The notes: generated by a model not told the origin, from the letters alone. Shown: positions 1 to 8,772, counted from the stretch's first letter. The stretch is DNA of 39,657 bases from Streptomyces niveus (GCF_001723055.1 NZ_MDCR01000067.1:1-39657); one strand, 5' to 3'. A program made the numbers and translations.

Positions 1-10
1 ACGAGTGCCT

Positions 11-50
11 GAGCGCCGTACGTCCCAGGGGATTGGGGTGTACGGCGCTC
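11..50. terminator. Hairpin terminator downstream of the IclR gene
   Basis: Two perfect 11-bp inverted arms (11-21 and 40-50) flank an 18-nt loop, just past the stop codon of the leftward IclR gene. There is no T-tract, as is usual in Streptomyces. The left arm overlaps a second possible partner: bases 8-17 are also perfectly complementary to 61-70, which include the stop codon. Two mutually exclusive folds are therefore possible. Confidence 0.6.
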
Positions 51-65
51 GGGTGTGCGGGGCGC

Positions 66-893
66 TCAGGCCTGCTGAGGGGCCGCCGCCGCAGCCGTGT
101 TCGCCAGCGCCTCGGACAGTTCGCGCGCCACTTCCTGGAGGATCGGCACGATCCTCTCGGTGGCCGTCTCCGTGACCCGGCCGGCCGGTCCCGAGATCGA
201 AATGGCGGCGGGCGTGGGGGAGTTGGGCACCGGCACCGCCAGGCAGCGGACCCCCACCTCCTGCTCGTTGTCGTCCACCGCGTAACCGGACGCGCGCACC
301 ACGTCCAGCGCCGCCAGGAAGCCGTCCGCCGTCGTGATCGTCTTCTCGGTCGCTGCGGGCATGCCCGTACGCGCGAGCAGCGCCCGTACCTCGTCGGCCG
401 GCGCGTGCGCGAGGAGCGCCTTGCCCACACCGGTGGAGTGGGGGAGCACCCGGCGGCCGACCTCGGTGAACATCCGCATGGAGTGCTTGGAGGGCACCTG
501 TGCGACGTACACGATCTCGTCGCCGTCGAGCAGTGCCATGTTCGCGGTCTCGCCGGTCTCCTCGACCAGCCGCGCCAGATACGGCCGTGCCCAGGTGCCG
601 AGCAGTCGCGACGCGGATTCGCCGAGCCGGATGAGCCGCGGGCCGAGCGCGTACCGGCGGTTCGACTGCTGCCGTACGTAACCGCAGGCGACGAGCGTGC
701 GCATCAGCCGGTGGATGGTCGGCAGGGGCAGGCCGCTGCTGGCCGACAGCTCGCTCAGGCCGACCTCGCCGCCCGCGTCCGCCATCCGCTCCAGAAGGTC
801 GAAGGCGCGTTCGAGGGACTGGACGCCGCCGCTCGCGGATGCGGGCTTGGCGGCGTCGGTGGCGCTGGCGCTGGCGGCGCTGGACGTCGGCAC
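66..893 (-). CDS. allR: IclR-family transcriptional repressor of allantoin catabolism (AllR-like)
   Basis: A 275-residue IclR-type regulator. After an Ala/Ser-rich leader (1-22), a winged helix-turn-helix covers about residues 23-85 (VQSLERAFDLLERMA, then LPLPTIHRLMRTL as recognition helix). An IclR effector-binding domain follows at about 95-265 (TGETANMALLDGDEIVYV, STGVGKALLA, GVRCLAVPV). The start is GTG at 893, with an AGAGGA ribosome site about 9 nt upstream. It is divergent from allantoinase and allantoicase. IclR regulators in that position (AllR) repress the pathway and are released by an allantoin or glyoxylate-type metabolite; this ligand is family knowledge, not visible here. The naming as AllR rests on position. 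Family assignment is very sure, ligand less so. Confidence 0.9.
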   Translation of the reverse strand: MPTSSAASASATDAAKPASASGGVQSLERAFDLLERMADAGGEVGLSELSASSGLPLPTIHRLMRTLVACGYVRQQSNRRYALGPRLIRLGESASRLLGTWARPYLARLVEETGETANMALLDGDEIVYVAQVPSKHSMRMFTEVGRRVLPHSTGVGKALLAHAPADEVRALLARTGMPAATEKTITTADGFLAALDVVRASGYAVDDNEQEVGVRCLAVPVPNSPTPAAISISGPAGRVTETATERIVPILQEVARELSEALANTAAAAAPQQA

Positions 894-1010
894 AACAACG
901 GTCCTCTCGGGGCGACGGGACGGGCGGGCGAGTCAGCAGTTTACCGGGCGGTCCGGCGGGTGACCGGTCCCCGGATCGGCCGGCCGCGCCACGTATTCGC
1001 CGGTCAGGGG

Positions 1011-1046
1011 GTGTCTGTCCGGGTGTCCGTCCGGGTGTCGGCCGTC
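1011..1046. repeat. 12-bp tandem repeat in the allR-allB gap
   Basis: Units at 1011-1022 (GTGTCTGTCCGG), 1023-1034 (GTGTCCGTCCGG) and a degenerate third at 1035-1046 (GTGTCGGCCGTC). It lies between the divergent allR and allB genes, about 120 bp upstream of the allR start. It could be a set of direct-repeat regulator sites or a simple slippage repeat; nothing in the sequence decides. Confidence 0.5.
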
Positions 1047-1169
1047 ACTCGGGGTGATCGGTCCGTACGGTGAGTGGGTGGGGAGGGTTTCTGTCTGATG
1101 GAAGTCGATTCTCGTCTTGTGGAAATGCTTCAGTGTAGTGCACGGGGTGCGGTCCGGGGCGGCGTGGCC

Positions 1170-1217
1170 TTGACGGACCCCCGTCCGGCATGAAGACTCC
1201 TTCAACAGTTCGTTGAA
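1170..1217 (+). promoter_or_regulatory. allB promoter with overlapping operator-like inverted repeat
   Basis: The -35 box TTGACG (1170-1175), a 17-bp spacer and AAGACT (1193-1198) form a vegetative-type promoter. Just after the -10 box, TTCAAC-N5-GTTGAA (1201-1217) is a perfect inverted repeat that would cover the transcription start near 1205, the classic place for a repressor. The divergent IclR protein is the obvious candidate to bind it. The remainder of the 894-1284 gap holds the 12-bp tandem repeat and no gene. Confidence 0.6.
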
Positions 1218-1284
1218 TTCGATGATTCGTTCGTGTGGGCGCGTGGACATGGGCGCGTGGCTAAGACGGAAGTGAGGGTGCCCG

Positions 1285-2652
1285 GTGACCGATCTGGACC
1301 GGAACGTGGACCTGGTGCTGCGCTCGACACGCGTCGTCACCCCCGACGGCACGCGCCCCGCGTCCGTCGCCGTCACCGGCGGCACGATCACGGCGGTGCT
1401 CCCCCACGAGCGGGGGTACGGCTCCGAACTCCCGCCCGGCGCCCGCCTGGAGGACGTCGGCGACGACGTGGTCCTCCCCGGCCTGGTCGACACCCACGTC
1501 CATGTGAACGACCCCGGCCGCGCCGAGTGGGAGGGCTTCTGGACCGCCACCCGCGCGGCCGCGTCCGGCGGCATCACCACCCTGATCGACATGCCGCTCA
1601 ACTCCCTGCCGCCGACCACCACCACGGCCCACCTGCGGATCAAGCGGGAGGTCGCCGCCCCCAAGGCGCACATCGACGTCGGTTTCTGGGGAGGCGCGCT
1701 CCCCGACAACGTCGCGGACCTCAAGTCCCTGCACGACGCGGGGGTGTTCGGCTTCAAGGCGTTCCTGTCGCCGTCGGGTGTCGAGGAGTTCCCCGAGCTG
1801 GACACCGCCCAACTCGCCACGTCGCTCGCCGAGATCGCCGGCTTCGGCGGGCTGCTGATCGTGCACGCCGAGGATCCGCGCGAACTGGCGGCGGCGCCGC
1901 AGCGCGCCGGCGCGAAGTACGCCGACTTCCTCGCCTCCCGCCCGCGCGACGCCGAGAACGCCGCGATAGAGGGACTGATCGCCGCCGCCCGCCGGCTCGA
2001 CGCCCGCGTACACGTCCTGCATCTGTCGTCCGCCGACGCGCTGCCGCTGATCGCCGCGGCCCGACGTGACGGCGTACGGCTGACGGTCGAGTCCTGCCCG
2101 CACTTCCTCACCCTCACCGCCGAGGAAGTCCCGGACGGCGCAACGGAGTTCAAGTGCTGCCCGCCCATCCGCGAGGCCGCCAACCAGGACGCCCTGTGGC
2201 AGGGCCTGGCCGACGGGACGATCGACTGCGTCGTCTCCGACCACTCGCCCTCCACCACCGACCTCAAGACCTCGGACTTCGCGACCGCGTGGGGCGGCAT
2301 CTCCTCACTCCAGCTGGGACTCCCTGCCGTGTGGACCGAGGCCCGCCGACGCGGTCACTCGCTGGACGACGTGGCCCGCTGGATGTCGACGGCCCCCGCC
2401 GCGCTGGCCGGTCTGGACACGAAGGGCGCCATCGAGGCGGGCCGCGACGCCGACTTCGCGGTCCTCGCGCCCGACGAGTCGTTCACCGTCGATCCCGCCG
2501 CGCTCCAGCACCGCAACCGCGTCACCGCGTACGCGGGCCGCACCCTGTACGGCGTGGTCAGGTCGACCTGGCTGCGCGGCCGTCGCATCGTCGCCGACGG
2601 AGTCATCGCCGAGCCCTCGGGCCGACTGCTCGAAAGGACCGACCGACCGTGA
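1285..2652 (+). CDS. allB: Allantoinase
   Basis: A 455-residue cyclic amidohydrolase that opens allantoin to allantoate, in the cytoplasm. The binuclear-metal site is complete: HVH in [12 protein letters not shown], the lysine expected to be carbamylated in FGFKAFLS, H in LIVHAEDP, H in [10 protein letters not shown], and D in VVSDHSPS. The beta-sandwich composite domain surrounds the barrel, and ends with the usual [17 protein letters not shown] segment. Length matches AllB (about 450). The start is GTG 1285 with GAGGG at 1274-1278. The stop overlaps the start of allantoicase by 4 bp (GTGA), so the two are translationally coupled. Expression is probably controlled from the promoter/operator at 1170-1217. 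The NDPGR motif and the allantoicase partner favour allantoinase over dihydropyrimidinase. Confidence 0.95.
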   Translation: MTDLDRNVDLVLRSTRVVTPDGTRPASVAVTGGTITAVLPHERGYGSELPPGARLEDVGDDVVLPGLVDTHVHVNDPGRAEWEGFWTATRAAASGGITTLIDMPLNSLPPTTTTAHLRIKREVAAPKAHIDVGFWGGALPDNVADLKSLHDAGVFGFKAFLSPSGVEEFPELDTAQLATSLAEIAGFGGLLIVHAEDPRELAAAPQRAGAKYADFLASRPRDAENAAIEGLIAAARRLDARVHVLHLSSADALPLIAAARRDGVRLTVESCPHFLTLTAEEVPDGATEFKCCPPIREAANQDALWQGLADGTIDCVVSDHSPSTTDLKTSDFATAWGGISSLQLGLPAVWTEARRRGHSLDDVARWMSTAPAALAGLDTKGAIEAGRDADFAVLAPDESFTVDPAALQHRNRVTAYAGRTLYGVVRSTWLRGRRIVADGVIAEPSGRLLERTDRP

Positions 2653-3818
2653 CCACCAGCCAGTCGACCTCCAGCTCGTCGACCACGCCGCGGGCGCCCC
2701 GCTTCACGGGTGACGCACTCCCGTACGCGGGCGGCGACCCGTACGCCGACCACCGCTCCGCGGACTTCCCCTTCACGCACCTCGTCGACCTGGCCGACCG
2801 CAGGCTCGGTGCCGGGGTCGTCGCCGCCAACGACGAGTTCTTCGCCGACCGCGAGAATCTGCTGAAGCCCGGACCCGCCGAGTTCGACCCCGAACGCTTC
2901 GGCCACAAGGGCAAGATCATGGACGGCTGGGAGACCCGCCGCCGGCGCGGTGCCTCCGCCGCGCGACCGCACCCCACCGACGAGGACCACGACTGGGCCC
3001 TCGTACGGCTGGGCGCGCCCGGCGTCGTACGCGGCATCGTGATCGACACCGCCCACTTCCGCGGCAACTACCCGCAGGCCGTGTCCGTCGAGGCCACGTC
3101 CGTGCCCGGCTCCCCCTCCCCGGACGACCTGCTCGCCGACGGCGTGACGTGGACAACTCTCGTACCGCGTACGGCCGTCGGCGGCCACGCGGCCAACGGC
3201 TTCACCGTCGACACCGGGCGCCGCTTCACCCATCTGCGGGTCAACCAGCATCCCGACGGCGGGATCGCGCGCCTGCGCGTGTACGGCGATGTCGTACCCG
3301 ACCCGGTGTGGCTGGCCGCGCTCGGTACGTTCGACCTGGCCGCCCTGGCGAACGGCGGCCGGGTCGAGGACGCGTCCGACCGCTTCTACTCACCGGCCAC
3401 CAACACCATCCAGCCGGGCCGTTCGCAGCAGATGGACGACGGCTGGGAGACCCGACGCCGCCGCGACAAGGGCAACGACTGGATCCGCTACGCCCTGGCC
3501 GAGCAGTCCGAGATCCGCGCCGTCGAGATCGACACGGCGTATCTGCTGGGCAACTCGGCGGGCTGGGCGGCGCTTTCCGTACGCGACGACGGGCCGGGGA
3601 CGGAGGAGGGGCCCTGGACCGAGCTCCTGCCCCGCACCCGCCTCCAGCCCGACACCAACCACCGCTTCGTCCTGGACCGCCCCGTGACGGCCCGTCAGGT
3701 CCGGATGGACATCTTCCCGGACGGCGGCATCTCCCGACTCCGCCTCTTCGGCTCGCTCACGGAGGAGGGCGCGGCCCGACTGGCGTCGCGATACCGGGAG
3801 TTGGGCAGCACGTCCTAG
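2649..3818 (+). CDS. alc: Allantoicase (allantoate amidinohydrolase)
   Basis: A 389-residue protein that splits allantoate into ureidoglycolate and urea. It shows the internal two-domain repeat of the family. Domain 1 (about 30-190) has [13 protein letters not shown], a [10 protein letters not shown] motif and [14 protein letters not shown]. Domain 2 (about 215-385) repeats [10 protein letters not shown], then [12 protein letters not shown] and a closing [11 protein letters not shown]. The GTG at 2649 overlaps the allantoinase stop by 4 bp, the coupled start; an open frame further upstream is non-coding extension. The stop TAG (3816-3818) shares the palindrome CTAG with the stop of the converging SDR gene. 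No ureidoglycolate lyase or urease gene is in the window. Confidence 0.95.
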   Translation: MTTSQSTSSSSTTPRAPRFTGDALPYAGGDPYADHRSADFPFTHLVDLADRRLGAGVVAANDEFFADRENLLKPGPAEFDPERFGHKGKIMDGWETRRRRGASAARPHPTDEDHDWALVRLGAPGVVRGIVIDTAHFRGNYPQAVSVEATSVPGSPSPDDLLADGVTWTTLVPRTAVGGHAANGFTVDTGRRFTHLRVNQHPDGGIARLRVYGDVVPDPVWLAALGTFDLAALANGGRVEDASDRFYSPATNTIQPGRSQQMDDGWETRRRRDKGNDWIRYALAEQSEIRAVEIDTAYLLGNSAGWAALSVRDDGPGTEEGPWTELLPRTRLQPDTNHRFVLDRPVTARQVRMDIFPDGGISRLRLFGSLTEEGAARLASRYRELGSTS

Positions 3819-4570
3819 GCGGCGTGGCCGCCGTCCACCGCGAACTCGGCGCCCGTGACGTACGCCGCGTCGTCACCCGCCAGGAACGCCACCATCGACG
3901 CCACCTCGTCGGCGGACCCGTACCGGCCGAGCGCCGTCATCGCGCTCTGGCTGGGCGCGTACGGGCCGTCGGCCGGGTTCATGTCGGTGTCGGTCGGGCC
4001 CGGGTGGACGATGTTCGCGGTGATCCCCCGCTCGCCCAACTCCCGTGCCAGCGCCTTCGTCAGCCCGATCAGCGCGGACTTGCTGGTCGCGTAGAGAGTG
4101 CCGCCGGGGCCGGGTACCCGCTGGGTCATGCAGCTGCCGACGGTGACGATCCGGCCGCCGCGTACGAGCTTCGTGGCCGCGGCCTGAGTGGTGAGGAAGA
4201 CGCCTTGGACGTTCACCGCGAGCAGTCGGCCGACGTCAGCCACCGGGAAGGATTCGAGGGGGCCGAGCAGCCCGATCCCGACGTTGTTGACGAGGATGTC
4301 GAGCCGCCCGCCGAGCCCGTCGACGGCCCGCTCCACGACGCCCACGGCCTGCGCGGGATCGGCCGAGTCGGCGCGCAGCGCGAGACCGCGCCGCCCGGTC
4401 GCCTCGATCTTCCGCACGACCTCCAGCGCGGCGGCCTCGTCCGCGACGTACGTGATCGCGACATCCACGCCTTCCTGGGCGAGCCGCAGGGCGATCGCGG
4501 CGCCGATCCCCCGACTGCCACCGGTGACCAGCGCGGTTCGGCCGGCGGGCGCGGAATTCGAAACAGACAT
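3815..4570 (-). CDS. SDR family NAD(P)-dependent oxidoreductase
   Basis: A 251-residue classical short-chain dehydrogenase/reductase, cytoplasmic. The cofactor glycine motif TGGSRGIG, the NNVG motif, and the catalytic YxxxK in LYATSKSAL are present, followed by the PGPTDTDMNP loop and the C-terminal [14 protein letters not shown] typical of FabG-like enzymes. The start chosen is ATG 4570, which leaves the usual short leader before the Rossmann fold; the frame stays open far upstream but only through the repeat region. The gene converges on allantoicase with overlapping stop codons. It has no enzyme partner that would reveal its substrate. Family certain, substrate unknown. Confidence 0.9.
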   Translation of the reverse strand: MSVSNSAPAGRTALVTGGSRGIGAAIALRLAQEGVDVAITYVADEAAALEVVRKIEATGRRGLALRADSADPAQAVGVVERAVDGLGGRLDILVNNVGIGLLGPLESFPVADVGRLLAVNVQGVFLTTQAAATKLVRGGRIVTVGSCMTQRVPGPGGTLYATSKSALIGLTKALARELGERGITANIVHPGPTDTDMNPADGPYAPSQSAMTALGRYGSADEVASMVAFLAGDDAAYVTGAEFAVDGGHAA

Positions 4571-4756
4571 GTGGTGGGTCCTTCGATCGGTCGCCCGCGA
4601 CGGCGGGCGACGAGTGGGTGCTACCGATGCCTCGATCAAACCGCCGCCCACCGCGGACCACCGGCGGGAATCGGACGCCGACGACGGGCCGGGGCACGGC
4701 CCCGCGGAGGCCCCCGGTGGACCGTTCCGCGCCCGCGATGCCTGGTGCGGAGCACG

Positions 4757-5430
4757 TACCGGGGTGCCATCGCCGAGGGCGCCGGGCCGGCGGCCCCCGC
4801 CGACGGCCTGCCCGTCAAGGTGCCGCCCGGCCGGGGGTGCCGGGGCGCGGGGGCTTGTCCGCCATCGCGCCATGCGGCGCGAGCCGGGCTTCGCCACGGC
4901 GAGGTGTGGCGCCCTGCCGCGTTGACGAGTGATCGCTGGCACCGAGGTGCCATCGGCGGGGTGCGCCGGTCGGGCGGCTCCGCCTGGTGGAACCGCCAGG
5001 ACGCGGAAGCGTCTCAGCCACCCCGCCGTGCGGCGCGAGCCGCGCTTGGCCACAGCGAGGTGCGGCGCCCCGTCACGTTGACGGTCGATCGCACACATCT
5101 AGGCGCCATCGCCGAGGGCGCCGGTCCGGCGGCCCCCGGCTCGCGGGACCGTCAGGTCGCGGAGGCGTCTCCATGACCGCGCCGTCCGGCGCCTGCCGCG
5201 CTTCGCGACAGCGAGATCCCGGGCGACCGGCAGCGTTGGCGGTCGATCGCACGCACCGAGGTGCCATGGGCGAGGGCGCCGGTCCGGCGGCCCTCAACTC
5301 GTGGACCGTCAGGACGCAGGCCCGTCAGGACGCGGAAGCGTCTCCGTGAGTTGGGGGCCGTACGCCGCCGGCCGCGCTTCGCCACCGCGAGGTCCTGCCC
5401 GGGGCCCGGGTCGTCCGGCAGGGCGTACCT
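4757..5430. repeat. Degenerate tandem repeat block, about four units of 155-185 bp, no gene
   Basis: Four imperfect direct copies begin near 4757, 4941, 5097 and 5254. Anchoring on GTGCCAT (GCGCCAT in the third) at 4764, 4947, 5103 and 5261 gives periods of 183, 156 and 158 bp. Shared blocks run in the same order: GTGCCATCG-GAGGGCGCC, GACCGTCAGG-CGCGGA-GCGTCTC, CCGCGCTTCGCCAC-GCGAGG, then GTTGACGGTCGATCGCAC. The last unit contains an extra internal duplication around CCGTCAGGACGC. Frames stay open on both strands by GC bias, but the translations are Arg/Pro/Gly-rich without any fold. The rest of 4571-5533 holds only the start regions of the flanking genes. Origin unknown; it looks like a decayed array rather than coding DNA. 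Confidence 0.75.
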
Positions 5431-5521
5431 CCCGCACCCACCCGACAGGACCTAAGTCGGCGCCCCCGCGACTTTGGTATCCGTCCTCGCCCACCGGGCA
5501 GCGCGTCGCGTCCCACCTGCA

Positions 5522-5536
5522 TAGATTGGGCGTATG
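5522..5536 (+). promoter_or_regulatory. -10 element and leaderless start of the sensor kinase
   Basis: TAGATT (5522-5527) lies 6 nt before the ATG at 5534, and no ribosome binding site is seen. That geometry puts the transcription start at or next to the start codon, so the message is probably leaderless. Confidence 0.45.
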
Positions 5537-6757
5537 ACGCGTACGGAGTACCCCTGGCTGCTGCCTTCGGCCATGGCCGGGGCCGCCGATCCCGATTCCG
5601 CCCGGCGGCGGGGTGGGCGGCGGGCGAGGCGGACCGTGCGGGACTGGGTTGTCGATCTGGTCGTCTTCTTCTTCGCCGTCTTCGTCGGCATGCTCGCCCT
5701 CGACACCGCCGAGCAGGCGGGCAACAGCGAGCCGCTCATCATGGCCGACCTGCTGGTCGGCGTCGCTGCCTGCTGCGCGCTGTGGGTGCGGCGGCGCTGG
5801 CCGTTGGGGCTGGCCGTCTGTCTCGTCCTGGTGGAGGTCGTGGCGCCCACCGCGGTCGGCGCCACCCTGGTGGCGCTCTTCAGCCTGGCCATCCACCGGC
5901 CGTTCAAGCCCGTGGGCTACGTCCTGGTCCTGGCGCTCGCGGGCATGGCCGCCCAGGCGTACGTGCGCCCCGACCCGACCATCTCCCATCTTTTCGCCGT
6001 CATCCTCGGAGCGCTCCTCACCCTTCTCGCGTTCGCCTGGGGCATGCTCGTACGGTCCCGCAGGCAGCTCGTCCTCGCGCTGCGCGAACGCGCCGTACGG
6101 GCCGAGAACGAGGCCGCGCTCCGGGCCGAGCAGGCGCAGCGGCTGGCCCGTGAGGCCATCGCCCGTGAGATGCACGACGTGCTGGCGCACCGCCTGACCC
6201 TGCTCAGCGTGCACGCGGGCGCGCTGGAGTTCAGACCCGACGCGCCGCCTCCCGAGGTGGCCAGAGCCGCCGGAGTGATCCGCGACAGCGCCCACGAGGC
6301 GCTCCAGGATCTGCGCATGATCATCGGCGTGCTGCGTGCCCCCGGCGACGACGGCGAGCGCCCGCAGCCCACCCTCGCCACCCTGGACGCCCTGATCGCC
6401 GAGTCCCGCGAGGCCGGCATGGAGGTCACCCTCGACAGCGGCGTGCACGAGCCCGACGCCGTACCGTCCACCATCGGCCGCACCGCCTACCGCATCGCCC
6501 AGGAGGGCCTGACCAATGCGCGCAAGCACGCCCCCGGCACCGGCACCACCGTCCTGGTGAGCGGCGGCCCGGGGGACGGACTCACCGTCGAGGTACGCAA
6601 CGAGGCACCGCGCGGCCCGGTCCCGCACGTGCCCGGATCCGGCCAGGGGCTGATCGGGCTGACCGAGCGCGCCACCCTGGCCGGCGGCCGGTTCGAGCAC
6701 GGCGCGACGCGCGACGGCGGCTTCGCCGTCAAGGCCTGGCTACCGTGGTCCCCATGA
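5534..6757 (+). CDS. NarL-type sensor histidine kinase
   Basis: A 407-residue membrane kinase. Residues about 38-172 form five or six hydrophobic segments (DLVVFFFAVFVGMLAL; LAVCLVLVEVV; YVLVLALAGMAA; FAVILGALLTLLAFAWG) with almost no extracellular sensor loop, as in Streptomyces NarL-family kinases. The HisKA_3 dimerisation helix carries phosphoacceptor H214 in EMHDVLAHRLTLL. A HATPase_c domain follows (N box AYRIAQEGLTNARKHA, late glycine box GQGLIGLTERA). Its stop overlaps the regulator's ATG by 4 bp (ATGA), so the pair is co-translated. The start at 5534 lies 6 nt after TAGATT with no ribosome site. A membrane-embedded or cell-envelope signal is inferred from the topology; the stimulus is unknown. 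Confidence 0.93.
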   Translation: MTRTEYPWLLPSAMAGAADPDSARRRGGRRARRTVRDWVVDLVVFFFAVFVGMLALDTAEQAGNSEPLIMADLLVGVAACCALWVRRRWPLGLAVCLVLVEVVAPTAVGATLVALFSLAIHRPFKPVGYVLVLALAGMAAQAYVRPDPTISHLFAVILGALLTLLAFAWGMLVRSRRQLVLALRERAVRAENEAALRAEQAQRLAREAIAREMHDVLAHRLTLLSVHAGALEFRPDAPPPEVARAAGVIRDSAHEALQDLRMIIGVLRAPGDDGERPQPTLATLDALIAESREAGMEVTLDSGVHEPDAVPSTIGRTAYRIAQEGLTNARKHAPGTGTTVLVSGGPGDGLTVEVRNEAPRGPVPHVPGSGQGLIGLTERATLAGGRFEHGATRDGGFAVKAWLPWSP

Positions 6758-7428
6758 CCACCACCACCGTCCGGCTGCTCATCGTCGACGACGACCCCCT
6801 CGTACGCGCCGGACTGACCTTCATGCTGGGCGGCGCCGACGGCGTCGAGATCGTGGGGGAGGCGTCCGACGGCTCCGAGGTCGCCGCGCTCGTCCGCGAA
6901 CGCGCCCCCGACGTCGTGCTCATGGACATCCGGATGCCCGTCATGGACGGCCTCACCGCCACCGAACTGCTGCGGGCCCGCCCCGGCGCGCCCGAAGTCC
7001 TCGTCCTGACCACCTTCCACGCCGACGAACAGGTGCTGCGCGCGCTGCGCGCCGGCGCCGCCGGGTTCGTCCTGAAGGACACGCCCCCGGCCGAGATCGT
7101 CGCGGCGGTACGGCAGGTGGCGGCGGGCGAGCCCGTGCTCTCCCCGGCCGTCACCCGTCAGCTGATGCTGCACGTCGCGGGCGCGCCGACCGGTGTACGC
7201 AAGGAAGTCGCCGGCGACCGGCTGGCCCGGCTCGGGGAGCGCGAGCGGGAGGTCGCGCTGGCCGTGGGACGCGGCAGCTCCAACGCGGAGATCGCCGCGG
7301 CGCTTTTCATGAGCGTCCCGACCGTCAAGGCGCACGTGTCCCGCATCCTGGCCAAGCTGGACCTCAACAACCGTGTGCAGATCGCCCTGTTGGTGCACGA
7401 CGCGGATCTGGTGGCGGACGGCGGCTGA
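6754..7428 (+). CDS. LuxR/NarL-family response regulator
   Basis: A 224-residue cytoplasmic DNA-binding regulator, partner of the kinase just upstream. The receiver domain (about 5-120) shows the acidic pocket DDD at residues 12-14, phosphoacceptor D58 in VLMDIRMP, T/S in VLVLTTF and K in GFVLKDTPP. The C-terminal LuxR helix-turn-helix (about 155-215) has LGEREREVALAVGRG, NAEIAAALFMS and TVKAHVSRILAKL. I chose ATG 6754, which makes the 4-bp ATGA overlap with the kinase; a GTG at 6745 would add three residues. Downstream is a 17-bp direct repeat with one mismatch (7433-7449 and 7455-7471). Likely targets are itself or the neighbouring P450, but that is only inference. Confidence 0.94.
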   Translation: MTTTTVRLLIVDDDPLVRAGLTFMLGGADGVEIVGEASDGSEVAALVRERAPDVVLMDIRMPVMDGLTATELLRARPGAPEVLVLTTFHADEQVLRALRAGAAGFVLKDTPPAEIVAAVRQVAAGEPVLSPAVTRQLMLHVAGAPTGVRKEVAGDRLARLGEREREVALAVGRGSSNAEIAAALFMSVPTVKAHVSRILAKLDLNNRVQIALLVHDADLVADGG

Positions 7429-7432
7429 GGGG

Positions 7433-7492
7433 CCCGGCCGGCATCGGGCAGAAACCCGGCCGGCTTCGGGCGCGAGTCACCGGCGTACGCCG
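7433..7492. repeat. Direct repeat and palindrome between response regulator and P450
   Basis: CCCGGCCGGCATCGGGC (7433-7449) is repeated with one change at 7455-7471; each contains the palindrome CCGGCCGG. A 12-bp perfect palindrome CGGCGTACGCCG lies at 7481-7492, just before the P450 -10 box. The first pair can form a GC-rich hairpin and may end the two-component transcript. The palindrome is a possible operator for the P450. Confidence 0.45.
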
Positions 7493-7512
7493 GGGCGACG
7501 TAACCTGACGTG

Positions 7513-8724
7513 ATGAGTGTTGTCGATCTGGGCGCGTACGGGCCCGATTTCATCGCCGACCCGTACCCGTACTACGCGAAACTGCGCGAGTCGGGACCGG
7601 TCCACGAGACCCGTACGCCGCGCGGCGACCGCCTCTGGCTGATCATCGGGCACCGCGAGGCCCGCGCCGCGCTCGCCGACCCCCGGCTCGCCAAGTCCCC
7701 GGCCACCGTGGGCGGCAGCATGCTCGACGAACGCGTCATCGGCCCCAATCTGCTGGTCGTCGACCCGCCCGACCACACCCGTCTGCGCAAGCTCGTCGCC
7801 AGCGAGTTCACCACCCGCCGGGTCGCCGGCCTGCGCGAGCGGATCCAGCGACTCACCGACGAGCTGATCGACGCGATGCTCCCCGCCGGCCGCGGCGACC
7901 TGGTCGAGTCGCTGTCGTACCCGCTGCCCATCACCGTCATCTGCGAACTGCTCGGGGTGCCCGCCGGGGACCGTGACGTCTTCCGCGCCTGGTCGACGGA
8001 GATCGTGGCACCGGCCGGCCCCGAGAGTGAGCACACCGCCGTGCACGAACTCGGCGCCTACTTCGACGAGTTGATCGAGGACAAGCGCTGCGCCGGCCCC
8101 TCCGACGATCTGCTCTCCGCCCTGCTGCGCACCCGCGCCGAGGGCGGCGACCGGCTCTCCGCCGCCGAACTGCGCGCCATGGCCTACCTGTTGCTGGTCG
8201 CCGGTCACGAGACGACCGTCAATCTCATCACCAACGCGGTACGCGCCCTGCTCGGCCACCCCGACCAACTGGCCGCCCTGCGCGAGGACTTCGGACTGCT
8301 CGACGGCGCGATCGAGGAGACCCTGCGCTACGACGGCCCCGTACTCAACGGCACCGCGCGCTTCACCACCGAGCCCGTGACCGTCGGTGGCACGATCATC
8401 CCCGCGTACGAGGCGGTACTCGTCGGCCTCGGCGCCGCCGGCCGCGACCCCGCGCGCTACCAGGACCCGGACCGCTTCGACATCCGGCGTACGGCGACGG
8501 CCACCGCGACCGGTGCCAAGGGCCGCAACCACGGACATCTCGCCTTCGGGCACGGCATCCACCACTGCCTCGGCGCGCCGCTCGCGCGCCTGGAGGCCCG
8601 GATCGCGATCCGTACCCTCCTCGAACGCTGCCCCGACCTGACCCTCGACCCGGACACGGGGCCGCTGGACTGGCTGCCCGGACTGCTGATCCGTGGGGTG
8701 CGGGGTCTGCCGGTGCGGTGGTAG
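7513..8724 (+). CDS. Cytochrome P450 monooxygenase
   Basis: A 403-residue soluble bacterial P450. It has the I-helix oxygen-binding motif AGHETTV, the K-helix ExxR in EETLR, and the heme-ligand loop FGHGIHHCLGAPLAR with the axial cysteine. The N-terminus (YGPDFIADPYPYYAKLRE) and the DPPDHTRLRKLV C-helix motif are those of the actinomycete CYP105/107-like group. The start is ATG 7513; a GTG sits directly before it at 7510. TAACCT at 7501-7506 and the absence of a ribosome site suggest a leaderless message. A hotdog thioesterase follows after 48 bp, but no ferredoxin, polyketide or peptide synthase is nearby, so the substrate cannot be guessed. Confidence 0.95.
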   Translation: MSVVDLGAYGPDFIADPYPYYAKLRESGPVHETRTPRGDRLWLIIGHREARAALADPRLAKSPATVGGSMLDERVIGPNLLVVDPPDHTRLRKLVASEFTTRRVAGLRERIQRLTDELIDAMLPAGRGDLVESLSYPLPITVICELLGVPAGDRDVFRAWSTEIVAPAGPESEHTAVHELGAYFDELIEDKRCAGPSDDLLSALLRTRAEGGDRLSAAELRAMAYLLLVAGHETTVNLITNAVRALLGHPDQLAALREDFGLLDGAIEETLRYDGPVLNGTARFTTEPVTVGGTIIPAYEAVLVGLGAAGRDPARYQDPDRFDIRRTATATATGAKGRNHGHLAFGHGIHHCLGAPLARLEARIAIRTLLERCPDLTLDPDTGPLDWLPGLLIRGVRGLPVRW

Positions 8725-8772
8725 GTATGAAGGCGCGGGGTGCCGCGCGGGCAATTCCGGAGGAGTCAGACC

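Noticed and set aside
4571..5533. Long open frames on both strands over the repeat block, including a minus-strand extension of the SDR to 5098
   Set aside because: They are Arg/Pro/Gly/Ala-rich, repeat with the DNA period, and have no ribosome sites or fold. The SDR starts naturally at 4570.
5309..6700. 463-residue minus-strand frame over the sensor kinase
   Set aside because: Antisense shadow of a gene with clear kinase motifs.
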